A DNA stretch of 64,000 bases, taken from positions 25,476,383 through 25,540,382 of the forward strand of contig JACGWO010000005.1 in the NCBI GenBank assembly GCA_034509735.1. Direction: 5' to 3'. The DNA comes from Sesamum alatum (taxonomy: Eukaryota > Streptophyta > Magnoliopsida > Lamiales > Pedaliaceae). The position numbers and the translations under genes were made by a program. A model generated the notes under the pieces. It was not told where the DNA came from. It did no database searches and was given only the letters and a program-made list of their open reading frames with translations. Positions 23,967 to 35,752 of this stretch are shown piece after piece (within the stretch, counting starts at the first letter, position 1; each line of letters opens with the position of its first letter).

Positions 23967-23983
23967 AATTAAGCATTTCATTT

Positions 23984-24044
23984 ATAATAATATCATTTAT
24001 ATATAAAGGGGTTGACATCCCCAATCTTGACAAGTTAATATTTT
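23984..24044. other. Short intergenic AT-rich DNA
   Basis: No feature is seen between the LINE duplication and the next MULE-type element. Confidence 0.3.
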
Positions 24045-24465
24045 GGGTAAATTACAATTATTTTCTTTGAGGTTTGGTATAATTAGGAATGTCCCTTCAT
24101 TATTTGAAAAATTAAAAATACCCTCATCGAATAGAAAAATAATTATGTAGCCCCTTGACAATGAGATGAAAATTACTACTTCACTGTTACTGGATTTTTT
24201 ATAAAAAAAAAAAATTCTGAAAAAATGTAAAAGTAAAATGTGGCTGGGAAAGTAAATAATCTATAGAACATATTAATTCATAAAAATATTTAGAAAATTT
24301 TCAAAATATATAACATTATAATTTATAAGGGTATTTTGGTCAGTTCATCATAAAATTGAATGAACACCAATGTAATTGAATCATAGACATACGTTAAAAG
24401 CAAAGGGGTGTTGTAATTTTAAAACAACGAGGAGGCATTTGTAACGAAGGTGGCTGTAATCTAGG
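24045..24465. mobile_element. Degenerate Mutator-type MITE, relative of 16322-16742
   Basis: The left end GGGTAAATTACAATTATTTT matches the family start. The right part (CAACGAGGAGGCATTTGTAA, ...CTGTAATCTAGGG) is the diverged complement. The central 'gggtattttggtcagttcatc' phrase is also close to the intronic copy. No 9-bp duplication is recognisable at the edges, so the right end is approximate. Confidence 0.6.
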
Positions 24466-25542
24466 GTCAAAAGCAAATTACCCCCTGTGTTATCAATATT
24501 GTTTGGAAAATTATCAAAAACATTCCTTGTGTCTGAAAATTACCAAAAAAATTTCTTGTGTTTCTCAAAGTGTACCAAAATACACCCTCCACGCGATTCG
24601 TGAATTACAAGAGCCATATCCTAATTTTTTTTTATTTTTTATTGTAAAATGACATGTTTACTCATATTTAAGAATCGTTACATTTTGATTAATATAAATT
24701 GATGGCTCAAATCTCATCGATAACATCTAGGGTCCAGATTTGCTGTTTAAATTAATGGCCCAAACTTCATCAACAGTTATGCCCCGCACATATTTTCCTT
24801 AAAAGCCAAGAGCAAGGAAGCGAGCTAGCCAAGTAGCCCAGCAGGTAAAACCCAGCTAGCCCAATGATCAAGGCCATTAGTCCGTAGGGCTACATTATCT
24901 ATAGCTTTCCAACAAATTCGGCTTCACGATCTGTAAAATGACCATTTGTGCAGTCATTTGTCATGTAACATCTTTCTATTTCGCAATTACACTTTCACTC
25001 ACTTTCTCTTTATTTCTTGTTATCCTAAGCTCATTACACATAATTTATCACTTTACTATTTAATTTTTTAGACAAGAACACGTAATTACATATCCATTTT
25101 TTATATATATTTTCTTTAAACATATGATAAAATATATTTAGTAATCTTTTTTTTTCTAAAAGTGTTTAAATTTTGGTTAAACATATAAATTGTCAATTAC
25201 TTTTCAAAAATATGGATATTTATTATATATATTAACTTATTACGCTACTTTTAATTTAAATTCTTCACTTATGAAAAAATTGTTAGTATAACAGTTTGTG
25301 AAAAGTTAAAAGATAAGGCTATGAATCAAATAATAGCATATGTATATATCTTACTCAAATAATTAATACTCTAGAGCGTGCAAGAAGATCACCACCAATT
25401 AGATTTTAAGTATTTGTGATGGCTATAAATAATTTACTCTTTTATTAAATTTTCTCTAGCAAGTATTGATTGAGGTTTAATTTTTACATAGCAAGATCTA
25501 TCTATCCCCTCATCTAGATATATGAATTTTCATTTTTAATTT
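24466..25542. other. Intergenic AT-rich DNA with one MITE-like half arm
   Basis: At 24472-24600 there is a single-arm sequence in the same 'accccctgtg...aaattatcaaaa' style as the MITEs nearby. Beyond it nothing coding is seen. Confidence 0.35.
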
Positions 25543-27089
25543 GGGATAATTATATTTACACCCCTCATCTATTGTCCATTTACACAAACCATCCCTGCCT
25601 TTTAAAAATTACAGAAACTACCCCTAGTAGTCTTTAAAATTCAAAAATATCCCTATTCACTTGGTCAAACTTTAATATAAAGTTTGAAAGACAAAAATGC
25701 CTTAGGGGTATTTCTGTAATTATCAAAAGGTAGAGGGGTGTTAATGTAATGTTTATGAGGATGAGTAATATGGCCCCTTATATTTTTATTATTTATATTA
25801 AATTTAAATTATTTTTATTAACTTTTTTTTAATTAAATTTCTATATAAAATTACAGTTTCTAATAATTAAAATATTAAATTATTCAATTAATATATATTT
25901 ATAAAATTAGTTACTAGATTATAAATGTAAATTAAAATATTATCATACTTGAATAAATTATTTAAAATTATTAAAATTAAAAAATTATTTACCCTCTATT
26001 TTTATTTATAACTAAATTTTATTAAAATTAATGTATTATAATTTAAAATAATTTATGAAATTTATATAAATCATATCAGAATCAGTAAAATAAATAATTT
26101 ATTTATTAAAAAGATATTTTATATAATTTTTTTTAAATTATCCCCCACCCCCGCCGCCCCGCTTGCGCCCTCCTTGTTGCCTCCCCGCATGCACCCGCCC
26201 CCTCTTCCGCTTTTGCGTGCCTTCGTTGTCGCCCTCCTCCACCTTCGTCCGCTATTTAAATATGTATGTACAAAAATATAAACATATATTATATATGTAT
26301 AAATATATATTTTTTTATATATGTATAAATATGTATATATACATATATGTATAATTTATTAATTATAGTAAAATTAGATACAGATAAACATAGTGGATAA
26401 ATAATCTTTTAATTTTAAGAATCTCAAATAATTTATACAAGTGTGATAATTATAATTTAAATGTATAGCCTAGTAACTAAATTTTTATAATATATTAATT
26501 TAATAATTTAATTTCAATTATTAAAATGTGTAATTTATGTAAAGATTCAATAAAAAATTGTTAATAAAATGTTTTAAAATTAAAATTAAGTTTGATATAA
26601 TTTATTAATGTTAGTTATAAATAAAAATAGAGGAAAAATATTTTTTTAAATTTTAAGGATCTAAATAATTTACACAATTGTGATAATTATAATTTAAATG
26701 TATAGGCTAGTAACTAACTTTATAAATATATATTAGTGGAAAATTTTAATATTTCAATTATTAAAAATTGCAATTTATATAGAGATTCAAATTAAAAAAA
26801 GTTAATAAAATAATTTAAATTTAAGTTTGATATAAATAATAAGAAAATATATGGGTCATATTACTCATTCTTATAACCATTACATTAACACCTCTTCTAT
26901 CTTTTGGTAATTATAGAAACACCCCTAAGGACATTTTTGTCCTTCAAAATTTATATTAAGGTTTGATCAAGTCAATAGGGGTATTTTTGGGTTTTAAAGG
27001 CTGCCTTGCGTGGTTTCTGTAATTTTTTAAAAGGTAGGGGCAGTTTGTGTAAATGAACAATAGGTGAGGGGTATAAATGTAATTATCCC
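25543..27089. mobile_element. Mutator-type element with very long inverted repeats (foldback-like)
   Basis: It starts GGGATAATTATATTTACACC and ends with the complement, ...GGTATAAATGTAATTATCCC. Inverted similarity can be followed by eye for more than 300 bp, including the 'ccccta..ag' and 'gatgagtaatatgg' blocks. It appears to continue into AT-rich inner parts, where the right arm holds two tandem versions of an inner block (about 26380-26640 and 26640-26850). A perfect 9-bp duplication TTTTAATTT flanks it (25534-25542, 27090-27098). There is no transposase; the frame at 26163-26354 is a C-rich tract plus AT repeat. Confidence 0.85.
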
Positions 27090-27098
27090 TTTTAATTT

Positions 27099-27601
27099 TT
27101 GTTTAATTTGTTTTTAGAAAATAACATGGCTTCTTAATGTATGTTGGAAAAAAAAAATTGTGTTTGGTTACAATCAGTTATTCTAAAATTTATAGTTTTA
27201 ATTTTCAATTTTTTTTTTTTCAAATTTCTTTTAATTTTCTTTATTATTGTTTTTCCATTTTCTTTTCTTTTGTCTTTGTATATATCTTTTGCTGTTATAT
27301 GATAATATATTTTTTATTAATTTAATTTTTTCCTTGCATTACCTAATGGTTTTTTTAATTCGTTTTTTATGTCCAATTTCACACCTCATCTAGTCATGCA
27401 GACAGTTCAGTACTATTGTCTGTCAGCTGAAGCTCTATAACTGAAGCATCTACAATAACTTTCAGATCGATAATTAAGCATGTAATTCACATGACAGTCA
27501 GCAGGTTTGAGCTCAAAATATTCCCAGCTCTCCGTGTGATTTTTCGGCATGTTGTAAATAATTAAACTACATTCAGGAAACATTAGCACGCTGTTGAAAC
27601 A

Positions 27602-27603
<2 letters not shown>
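27099..27603. other. Intergenic AT/T-rich DNA
   Basis: Pyrimidine-rich runs at 27200-27340. The open frames here are low complexity (F, Y, I). No feature is supported. Confidence 0.4.
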
Positions 27604-27638
<35 letters not shown>

Positions 27639-30553
27639 GTGTGAATACTCGATTTGTTTGTCTCCATTGTGAAAAGACAAATATACCCTTATTTAAATAT
27701 TATTAATTATTATATTACAGATTTTGGAATTTTTAATAATTGGAATTTTAAATATTCTAAACCTCTTCCATATAAATTTAGGATAAAAAACATAAATTGT
27801 AACTCATGGATGAATCCAATTACACAGAATTTTAATAACCTGCTTCTATCATGAAGCATGAATGAGCTCAATTACACAGACCTATCACGCATTAAATTTT
27901 AATACATTCACAAAAAATTATATTAGAAAATTAGTTATAGAAAAAATAAAATTCTATAAGAAAAATATTTAAGAGTTTTAATTGCTCTAAACTACTTAGG
28001 AATAACATATTCAACTAAAAAAAATTAATATGCCAAATAATATTTCAACACAATTACTTTGTTAGAAGAAATCTTAATTATATTAAGAAAGTTTTAATTT
28101 ACCATGACACATTAAAATTTGAAATAAACTACACATGAATAATGTATAAAATACTAATCTAAACTTATATATATAATGAATAATATCAAAATTTAATTAT
28201 AAATTAAAATTGATGTATGGATATGATATTATTAAATTGAAATTACTTGTGAAAATTCAACTATTGAGTGAATCTCTTAATACTTGATTTTTTTAGTATT
28301 AGATAATTCTGAATACTTTACTTTTACATCTATTATTTGTTTTATATTAATTAATAGAATAAAAGTATTACAACAACAAATGTGATATAAAAAAAATTAA
28401 GTTGTAACATAATATATTATTGAATAAGAAATAAATTATACCAATCGGTGCATATGAAAATAAGATTACAAAGTTAAACTAAAAATATATAGAATAAAAA
28501 ATTGCAATATAAAGCAAAAAAATAAAATTTTATACAATAATATTTCAAATTTTAGAAGGTAATAAAGCATGTAAATAATACTTTGAAAATATTTAAAAGT
28601 TTATAAATATAATTAACATTAGGATCTTACAATACAAAATATTGGTAATATTGTCCAATTGAATTAGATTTTTATAATAATAGTCAATAAATAATTAGTT
28701 TGTAATCATTTAGTGTCAATATATTAAAAATCAACGACATTCAAAATATAGAAAAAGAAAATATATTACATACACAAACACAATATAGCAAAATCAAACA
28801 ATAACAAAGAGACATAATAAAACCTACGAATAAAAATTGATCAATTTTATTAAAATGGAATAACGAATAAGTATTAAAATTTAATTACAAATAAAAATTA
28901 TCAATCTAATTAAATTAGAAGTGCTATTGAAAATTTAAAAAGCTAATTAATTAATTTTATTTCAATATTAATAAGTTAAAAACACCATGTTTCCTCCCCC
29001 TCCCTGCACCCCCAAGACATTGACATTGAAGAGTATAAATAGTAATATAATAAATAATTTAATTTAAAACCTTATCTTATTGAATAGTAAATTAACTAAC
29101 ATAAGTGTAGGTCCTAACGAGGCATATATAACTATTTTTATGCTTTAAAATGTACATAAAAGTTGTTAGGTCCTCTTGTATTATTATACACTTAACGCCC
29201 ACATAGTATTTTCTTTTGAATATCCAAAGGGAAAGGTGTTATGGAACCAAAATTATTACTTTATAATATTTATGGGACCGAAAGTGAGAACCCAAAAATC
29301 AATGGACCAAATTGAAGTGAAAAGGACCTAAATTACGGACTGAAAAATGCTATTTCCCGTTATGAAAATAAGAAAAATCAAATGGTGAGTAAAACATTAA
29401 CACAATAACAATTAAAAGTGTAAAATTTTAAAATAATTATATACTCACACATTAGTAAAATTACATTTTCATATTAAGAAAATTAATAAATTTTGATAAT
29501 AAATTTAGTACAATAAAATAATAAAAAAAAATTGAGTTAATTATGTTGAAATTTAAAAAAAAAGATGATAAATAAATAAGCAAATGAGATTAATATATTT
29601 TTCCAGTAATAAATTTATAAAAATAACTTAAAAGTTTAAAAAGCATGAGTACTAAAGTGAATAAAAATTGATATATGAATAGATATTATTAAATTGAAAT
29701 TTCTTTTAAAAATTCAACTATCGAGTGAATCTCTTAAAACTTGATGTTTTTTAGTATTAGATAATCCTGAATGTGTTACTTTTACATCTATTGTTTCTTT
29801 TATAAAGGTGAAAAATAAAAATTTATACAATAATATTTTAAAATTTAGAAGCTAATAAAGCATGTAAATAATGCTTGGACAATATAAAAAAGTTAATATT
29901 GATATATGATTAACATACATTATAGGATCTTACAATACAAATATTGGTACTATAGTCCAATTTGATCATAGTTTTATAACAATCGTCAATAAATAATTAG
30001 TTTGCAATAGTGTCAATAAATTAAAAATAAATGACATGCAAATATAGTAGTAAAAACAACACACACGTACAAAATGTAACAAAAAATAAAATAAAATTAA
30101 ACAACAGAAAAGAGGAATAATAAAACCTACAAATAAAATTTATAAATTTATTGATTAAATTAGAATTTCTTCTATTCAAGATAAGGAGCTTTGACTAACT
30201 CTATTTATTTTAATATTAATTTTTTGAATATCATTATTTTATATTTTCATATTATTTGGTTTGATAGATAATAATGAAATAATCATCAGTGAATATACGA
30301 ATACAAAATTTCAATTTTGGGGAATATCTTTTTATTCAATAGTACCAATTAAATTTAGAAAGTGAATTACAAATAATAGAATTGAATAATTTTCTTATCA
30401 ATTTAAATAATTATTATCAAGTTGTTTGAAAATATTGTATAATACAAATGTTTTAATGAAAAAAATATGAATAATATCATGAACTTAACATAAATGATAG
30501 ATTTATTTTTAAAAATATATTTGTACACATACATCGCACGTCATGCTTTCTAG
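27604..30553 (+). mobile_element. Non-autonomous Helitron, copy A (uninterrupted)
   Basis: The 3' end has GCATCGCACG-like hairpin remains (about 30526-30542), then CTAG followed by a host T (30550-30554), fitting the Helitron CTRR|T rule. The 5' end, compared with copy B, aligns from '...tatagaaatgtgtgaatac', its TC start having been overrun by a (TA)n expansion (27606-27633). There is no inverted repeat and no target duplication, as known for Helitrons. No Rep/helicase ORF is present. The interior has an internal direct repeat with about 1.46-kb offset (for example 'gagtgaatctctta' near 28267 and near 29723). Confidence 0.7.
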
Positions 30554-30728
30554 TATATATAAATATATATATATATATATGAGACCATGCAAATGGTCCT
30601 AATTAACTCAAATGTTTGATCGTATGTCAGGGTTTCTGGTCCAGAAAGGCTTTCACACTGTCCATCGCCATCCCATTTTATGTGTGTGTGCACATGCGCG
30701 TGTGGCCATTAATATTAACACGGAAAAA
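30554..30728. other. Short host DNA with TA repeat
   Basis: A (TA)n tract at 30555-30580, then unassigned sequence. Confidence 0.3.
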
Positions 30729-30982
30729 ATGCAAGTAATTCCATTGTGATATTATAAATGAAAATTATCCTTTATGAAAAATAAAATGGAATGTACCTTC
30801 CTATGTTTTTTGAAATGAATCAATTTATCTCCCCGTGTAAAAAGAGCAATTTACCTCCCTGTCGAGGGAGGTAAATTGCTTCATTTTAAAAAACAACGGG
30901 AGTTAAATTGCTAATTTTTTTTACATAGAGAGATAATTTACTCATTTATAATATCACATAAATGTAAATTGCATTACACCCA
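30729..30982. mobile_element. Palindromic (foldback) MITE
   Basis: The whole segment folds on a centre at 30861-30864. The inner arms AGCAATTTACCTCCCT (30845-30860) and its exact complement (30865-30880) flank a 4-nt loop gtcg. The outer parts (tgatattataaatga on the left, its complement tcatttataatatcac on the right) also pair with gaps. There is no coding sequence. The target duplication is not resolved, so edges are approximate. Confidence 0.65.
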
Positions 30983-31329
30983 TATTAACACTGAAGGTCT
31001 AATACATTGTAAATTTTGTGAATTAGAAAGCTAGAATGAAGATTGACACAGAGAGCCATTGTTACTGAAAATATTTTCTGTTAAATCTTCATTGGGAAGA
31101 CGCACGCTTTAAATACAAAATTTGGGCACCCTAAACTGTCTGACAGACCTCCATTAACGGAATAACCGTCCACTTTCCACGTGGACTAATGGAAAGGCGT
31201 AAAATTGACTCAGACGCCACATAGAAGACGCGCATATTACAAACCAAAAAACGCTAACACGCTTCTAATGAAATCCAACCACAATCTAACAAAGTGTACA
31301 AGGATGTTGCAACTAACATGCCATCGTCT
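30983..31329. other. Intergenic, nothing supported
   Basis: Mixed-composition DNA; no domain-bearing frame. Confidence 0.3.
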
Positions 31330-32010
31330 TCCTCCTGCTGCTGATCATCATCATCTCCAGCATGCTGCTTCTTCCTCTGAACTTCAACAGCCCTCCCACA
31401 AGTGGGACTGGGGAGGGTGACACCAAATCCAACTTGGACAGAAGAGACCCAAACACCTTCAAGGGAAGAGACTTCGTAAAAATATCAGCCAATTGACAAG
31501 AGCCTCGAACATGAGTGGGATCAATAAAAAACCTTCCTTATACGCATCACGAACGAGGTGGCAATCAACCTCAATGTGCTTCGTGCGCTCATGGAAGACG
31601 GGGCCTTTTGTGCCATATCCCAAGCTGGTTTGTGGCATATCCCAAGAGAATGCATCTGTGAGCCCTAGGATGGAATTTTGATCTTTGTGTATCTATGTTG
31701 GTTTCATAGCACAGACAACCAAATATCTTGAGATGAGTGTATGTAGGAGGGATGCCATACAATATTTCATAAGGGGTAAGCGAATTGAGGAGTTGAGAAG
31801 GTGTCCTGTTAATGAGGTGAGTAGCAGTTGAGATAGCATCATCCCAGAATTTTGTAGGGAGTGATGACTGGAGTAGCAGGGACCTAGCCACATTAAGGAG
31901 ATGTATGTGCTTGCGCTCAACCCGCCCATTTTGTTGTAGGGTGTAGGTGCAGGAGGTCTGATGAACTATCCCCAATTTTAGGCATTGGCCTGACACTCTT
32001 TGTTAATGAA
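31330..32010 (-). pseudogene. Ty1/copia fragment: integrase core joined to RNase H tail (RT deleted)
   Basis: The minus strand 31996-31640 encodes the copia integrase second half: HQTSCTYTLQQNGRVERKH (catalytic Glu), then NVARSLLLQSSLPTKFWDDA, THLINRTPS, TPYEILYG and LKIFGCLCYE. Near 31620 the text jumps directly to the C-terminus of copia RNase H (TKHIEVDCHLVRDA, then SCQLADIFTKSLP) running to about 31400. The whole RT and the rest of RNase H are therefore missing, an internal deletion of well over 1 kb relative to a full pol. No LTRs were recognised. Confidence 0.8.
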
Positions 32011-32359
32011 TTTTGAACTCTTTAGCTGGGTGGAAGGACACTCGGGAGTCCTAAGGGAATAGCGAACAACCCCGCGACGAGGTACGGGAGAGCCCCCATT
32101 CAATCTAGTCAATGAGACATGAAACATGACCAAAGTGGACGCCAAATAAGTATGACTACATCAAGTCGTGGAAAATGAACGAGAAGGAAATATCCACACA
32201 CGAGGAATATTGCTAAACCACAACAAATGTTATAATGTTGTATATCCTTTTTCTTCAAACGCTTTGTAACCCAGAATTACGGTAATAAAATGTCCAACTT
32301 TTATCTACTTGTTACAGATTTACTGTTTAAACTTTATTGCGTTAGTACATTTAACCCTC
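32011..32359. other. Unassigned, likely retroelement-derived
   Basis: No frame with a domain. It lies between the copia fragment and the hairpin array. Confidence 0.3.
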
Positions 32360-32875
32360 TATCTATCTGAAAGAGGGGGATGACCCCTCATATTAATATT
32401 CTATCTAAAAGAATGGGACGGTCCCTCAAATGACATTAATATTCTATCTAGAAGAGGGGGATTGCCCCTCACCTTGAAAAGAGGGGGATTGTCCCTCATA
32501 TTAATAATTTATCTAAAAGAGGGGATTTGTCCTCACATTGAAAAGTGGGGGATTGTCCCTCATATTAATAATTTATCTAAAAGAGGGGGATTGCCCCTCA
32601 CATTGACACTTTATTTAAAAGAGGGAGCTGTCTCATGTTAATATTTCACCTAAAAGAGGGGGATGGCCCCTCACCTTAACATCTTATTTACCTAAAAGAG
32701 GGGGATGACCCCTCGCTTTAATATCTTCTTTGAAAGAGGGAGATTGCCCCTCACGCTGACATTTGATTCAAAGAGGGGGGTTACCCTTCACCTTAATATT
32801 CAGCTCAACACTTTGCTTATAAGGTATTTAGTTTAATATTTTACTTATAAGAGGGGGATTGCCCCTTACATTTGA
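32360..32875. repeat. Hairpin-forming minisatellite, about 13 units
   Basis: About thirteen diverged units of roughly 35-50 bp. Each has the core AAGAGGGGGATTGCCCCTC (arms GAGGGG and CCCCTC around a short loop) followed by an A/T-rich spacer like 'acattaatatttatct'. Unit cores differ (gatgacc, gattgtcc, gatggcc), often with compensating or partial loss of pairing. There is no spacer uniqueness and no associated genes, so it is not a CRISPR. It is probably part of a non-autonomous LTR element whose promoter region follows. Confidence 0.8.
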
Positions 32876-33699
32876 AATTTAGTTAGAGAAAAAAAAATTA
32901 ATATAATGAACAATAGAGGAACCAAGTTTGATAACATGTAAAAATGAACCATTAAGAAGTTCCCCAAAATGACAAAGACCTCCCATAAAGGTCGAAGAGT
33001 GTTCCAACCAAGGGAACTCCTACAGAGCTTCCAAAAAGCCCAACGGGACGCGCCACAGTGCAACTTGACGCAACGCAATATATGGTGCAACACAAGGTCA
33101 ACATGACGCGTCGCGACGCGAGGTTATACAGATGTGACGCAACGCAACGCAATCATAAGTAGTCATCAAAGGGGCAAGCTCCCCCTCACCACCACGGTGG
33201 CATACGAGGTTGCAGAGGATGAGGGAGCGAGCAACAACATTTCCCTTCCTTGACAAAAAGTGAGAACGGACTCGTGAATCGCACTTGCAAACAACACACT
33301 AAGCCTCTAGAAAAAAAATGTTTACAACTGTGGAGAGGAAGGGTTAGAAGAACGAGTCCTTAACAACTCTCCCAAGGATGAACAAAATATCGAAAAGCCA
33401 CAAGAGAGGAAGTGGCACCAAGATCCCGCAATGCCGGAAGAAAACTCTTCGAAGTACGCGAAAGAATTAGGAGCAGAGTGGCTGATGCGCGACCTCGAGG
33501 TTTGAAGCGGGGGGCTTGTGCTATCGAAGGAAATCGAGGAGTTTTCAACTTTTTCCTAAATTTAATATCTGGAAAAATTTAGCAAATCAGATGAACGTTC
33601 CTGGTGCCCTAAACCAAAATCACTTCGTGATTAAAATTGGCCACTTCAGCAAGTAAGAGAGGAAGAAAGATGGGCAACAAGACACCCTCAACTGAAATC

Positions 33700-33835
33700 C
33701 GATCGAGGCGGGGGGCCATGGCCAGACTCTGGCCGAGGCGTCTCGCCTGGGCCGAGGCACACGCCTCGACCAGATTCTGGCCGAGGCGTGCACCTCGGCC
33801 AGATTCCAGCTGAGGCACGCCTCGGCCATGCCACG
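33700..33835. repeat. GC-rich palindromic repeat cluster
   Basis: Three to four imperfect units of 'attctggccgaggcgtgc.cctcggcca', each nearly self-complementary (GGCCGAGG / CCTCGGCC), inside the LTR-like segment. Confidence 0.7.
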
Positions 33836-34263
33836 ATCCACCATCGTCGGACCCCCGACGACGCCTCGTTGGACATATTTGAAGTGCGTGACATCCTAAA
33901 ATTCTTTCGGACTGGCAAATTATTTCTGTTTCTTCCACATTAACGAATGATGACTTTTGGAAGACGAAGAACGAAAACTACTGCAAGGAAAGAGATGAAG
34001 AGCCATATACTCGAGCCAACTCGTTTCGACATCTTTCTGGAATGTGGCTGAGACCAAGTAGGCAGACCGAACAAAGCAAGAGGAAGAAAATCAGAATATC
34101 CCACCAAGTGTATACATAGAAGACAAGGAATCCCAGAAAGGGAAGGAGTTGAACCAAGAATAGAGTCGAAAGAGAAAGAGCCTATATGGAGAAGGGTCCC
34201 AAAAAGGAATAAACTCATGGCAGAAGTAGAGATAATATTGTATTTTCACCCCTCTGGAATTTA

Positions 34264-34272
34264 CTATAAATA
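34264..34272 (+). promoter_or_regulatory. TATA box of the LTR-like segment
   Basis: CTATAAATA followed after about 50 bp by a leader-like stretch; position and sequence suit an LTR promoter. Confidence 0.45.
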
Positions 34273-34430
34273 GGGGGTGAATCTCATTTTGTAATTCACT
34301 TTTCACATCATTAATAGAAGTTCTACTTTCTATTTTCTTGTCTTTGCATTCCCTTGTTACAACTCGAGACAACGTGCTTAGGCTATTCATTTCCCGAATT
34401 TCTCACCATCAGTGTAGATCTTTTGTAGTT

Positions 34431-35752
34431 TAAAAATGTCTAGTATCCTTTGTTTCCCTTCAATAAAATAAATTTATTCGTTAGTCAAAATTTACGGAAT
34501 TTTTCGTATAAAAAAAAAAAGAAAAAAAATTGAATGAAAATTTATATTTATCTTGATTAACTTATTGCAGGTCAAACAAATATTTTAAAATCAAACTATT
34601 CTTATACATCTTCGCACCCTATGCATGTGAAGAGGTACATCTTCACTCTTATAAGGGTAGTATGGTCATAAAGACTTACAATAAATTTGTTAGTCAATCG
34701 GGGTTAAATATTAATTAAGGGTAGTTTCGTCAGAAAATATTTGTTTGACTTATGATAAATCTGTAAGTCAATCGGGGTTAAATATTAATTTCATTCAACT
34801 CTTTTGCTGGTATCAGCGAACTCGTAAATTTTACTAACATATGGATCTATTTGTTCGACGAAAACAAATGTTAAGAGGCATTAGGTGTAATTTTTTCAAA
34901 CCACATAAAATTTACGTATATAGTTACTATAAACCTCACGAGAGAGCGGCGTAATTGTCCCTCCATTATAATAAACCCTTCAACTTTTAAACATGTATTA
35001 ATATGACCTGTAACAGTTAAATTCTAACGCAATCTAAATAAAATATATAACACAAACGAGAAATTAAATTAGAAAAACTCATTCACTTTAGTAATCTGTC
35101 AATAATTGAAAACTCATATGCTTCAATATTTCTATTTTTCATTAATAGTAGTTATTTACCATGGCTTTTAATAATAGTCACTAAAAATGTAACTAGTAGT
35201 GAATTTTTTCTAGTGTGAATATGCCAAAAATAATTTCTATGGGTCTTAATCAACATAGGTTTCTCTACATGTTAGCTAGTTAATATTTATTTTTCATAAT
35301 TGATTAACGAAGTTGTTTATAATTATTTTTTATTATTTTCGTTATTTGTCTAGTATCTTTATTTTTCTTTATTTATGAGAATTTCACAATTTGGTAACTT
35401 ATATTGAGAAATAAAATAATATAAAGTAATAAATCATTACAATTAATTATTTATAAAAACCAGTTGTGACAAATAAGTAAAAATATTAAAATAAAAGCAA
35501 AAATTATTGACTGAAGTTAATACAAATTTGTATGGTATATTTAGTAATTTGTATTTTAATACCTAGGGATAAAATGGATTTAGTATATCTATTTTTTTTT
35601 TTTGTGATAGATAATTATGTTTTTATTGTTCTTGCGTATTTAGCTATAAGGAGTATGTTAGCCTTTTAAAATACATTGGTTAAGAAGCTACCAAACTTGA
35701 TTGGATAAAATTAATCCTTGAGTACTAATTAATATCAGGAGTTGATAAGGAG
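34431..35752. other. AT-rich intergenic DNA with a short direct repeat
   Basis: A 44-bp block beginning 'gactta.aataaat.tgt.ag' and containing tcaatcggggttaaatatta occurs at about 34673-34717 and again at 34747-34790. No gene is seen. Confidence 0.4.

Larger units (their letters stand above)
32876..34430 (+). mobile_element. LTR-like segment of an unidentified LTR retroelement
   Basis: At 34264-34275 the plus strand has TATAAATAGGGGGTG. It is followed by an LTR-leader-like stretch (TCATTTTGTAATTCAC, then 'cacatcattaatagaag' and 'ttcttgtctttgcattccc'), the layout of plant LTR U3-R-U5. Upstream lie GC-rich palindromic repeats (33700-33835) and CG-rich 'gacgcaacgc' words (33066-33150). No pol domains and no second LTR are seen, so it may be a solo LTR or a LARD remnant. 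Boundaries are not determined. Open frames here have no domain. Confidence 0.4.

Noticed and set aside
32360..32875. CRISPR-like array
   Set aside because: Units are degenerate and spacers are themselves repeated A/T sequence; no cas genes; a plant nuclear context. It is a minisatellite.
33609..34390. Several 75-110-codon minus-strand frames
   Set aside because: They overlap in different frames across the LTR-like segment and the GC-rich palindromes; none shows a domain.
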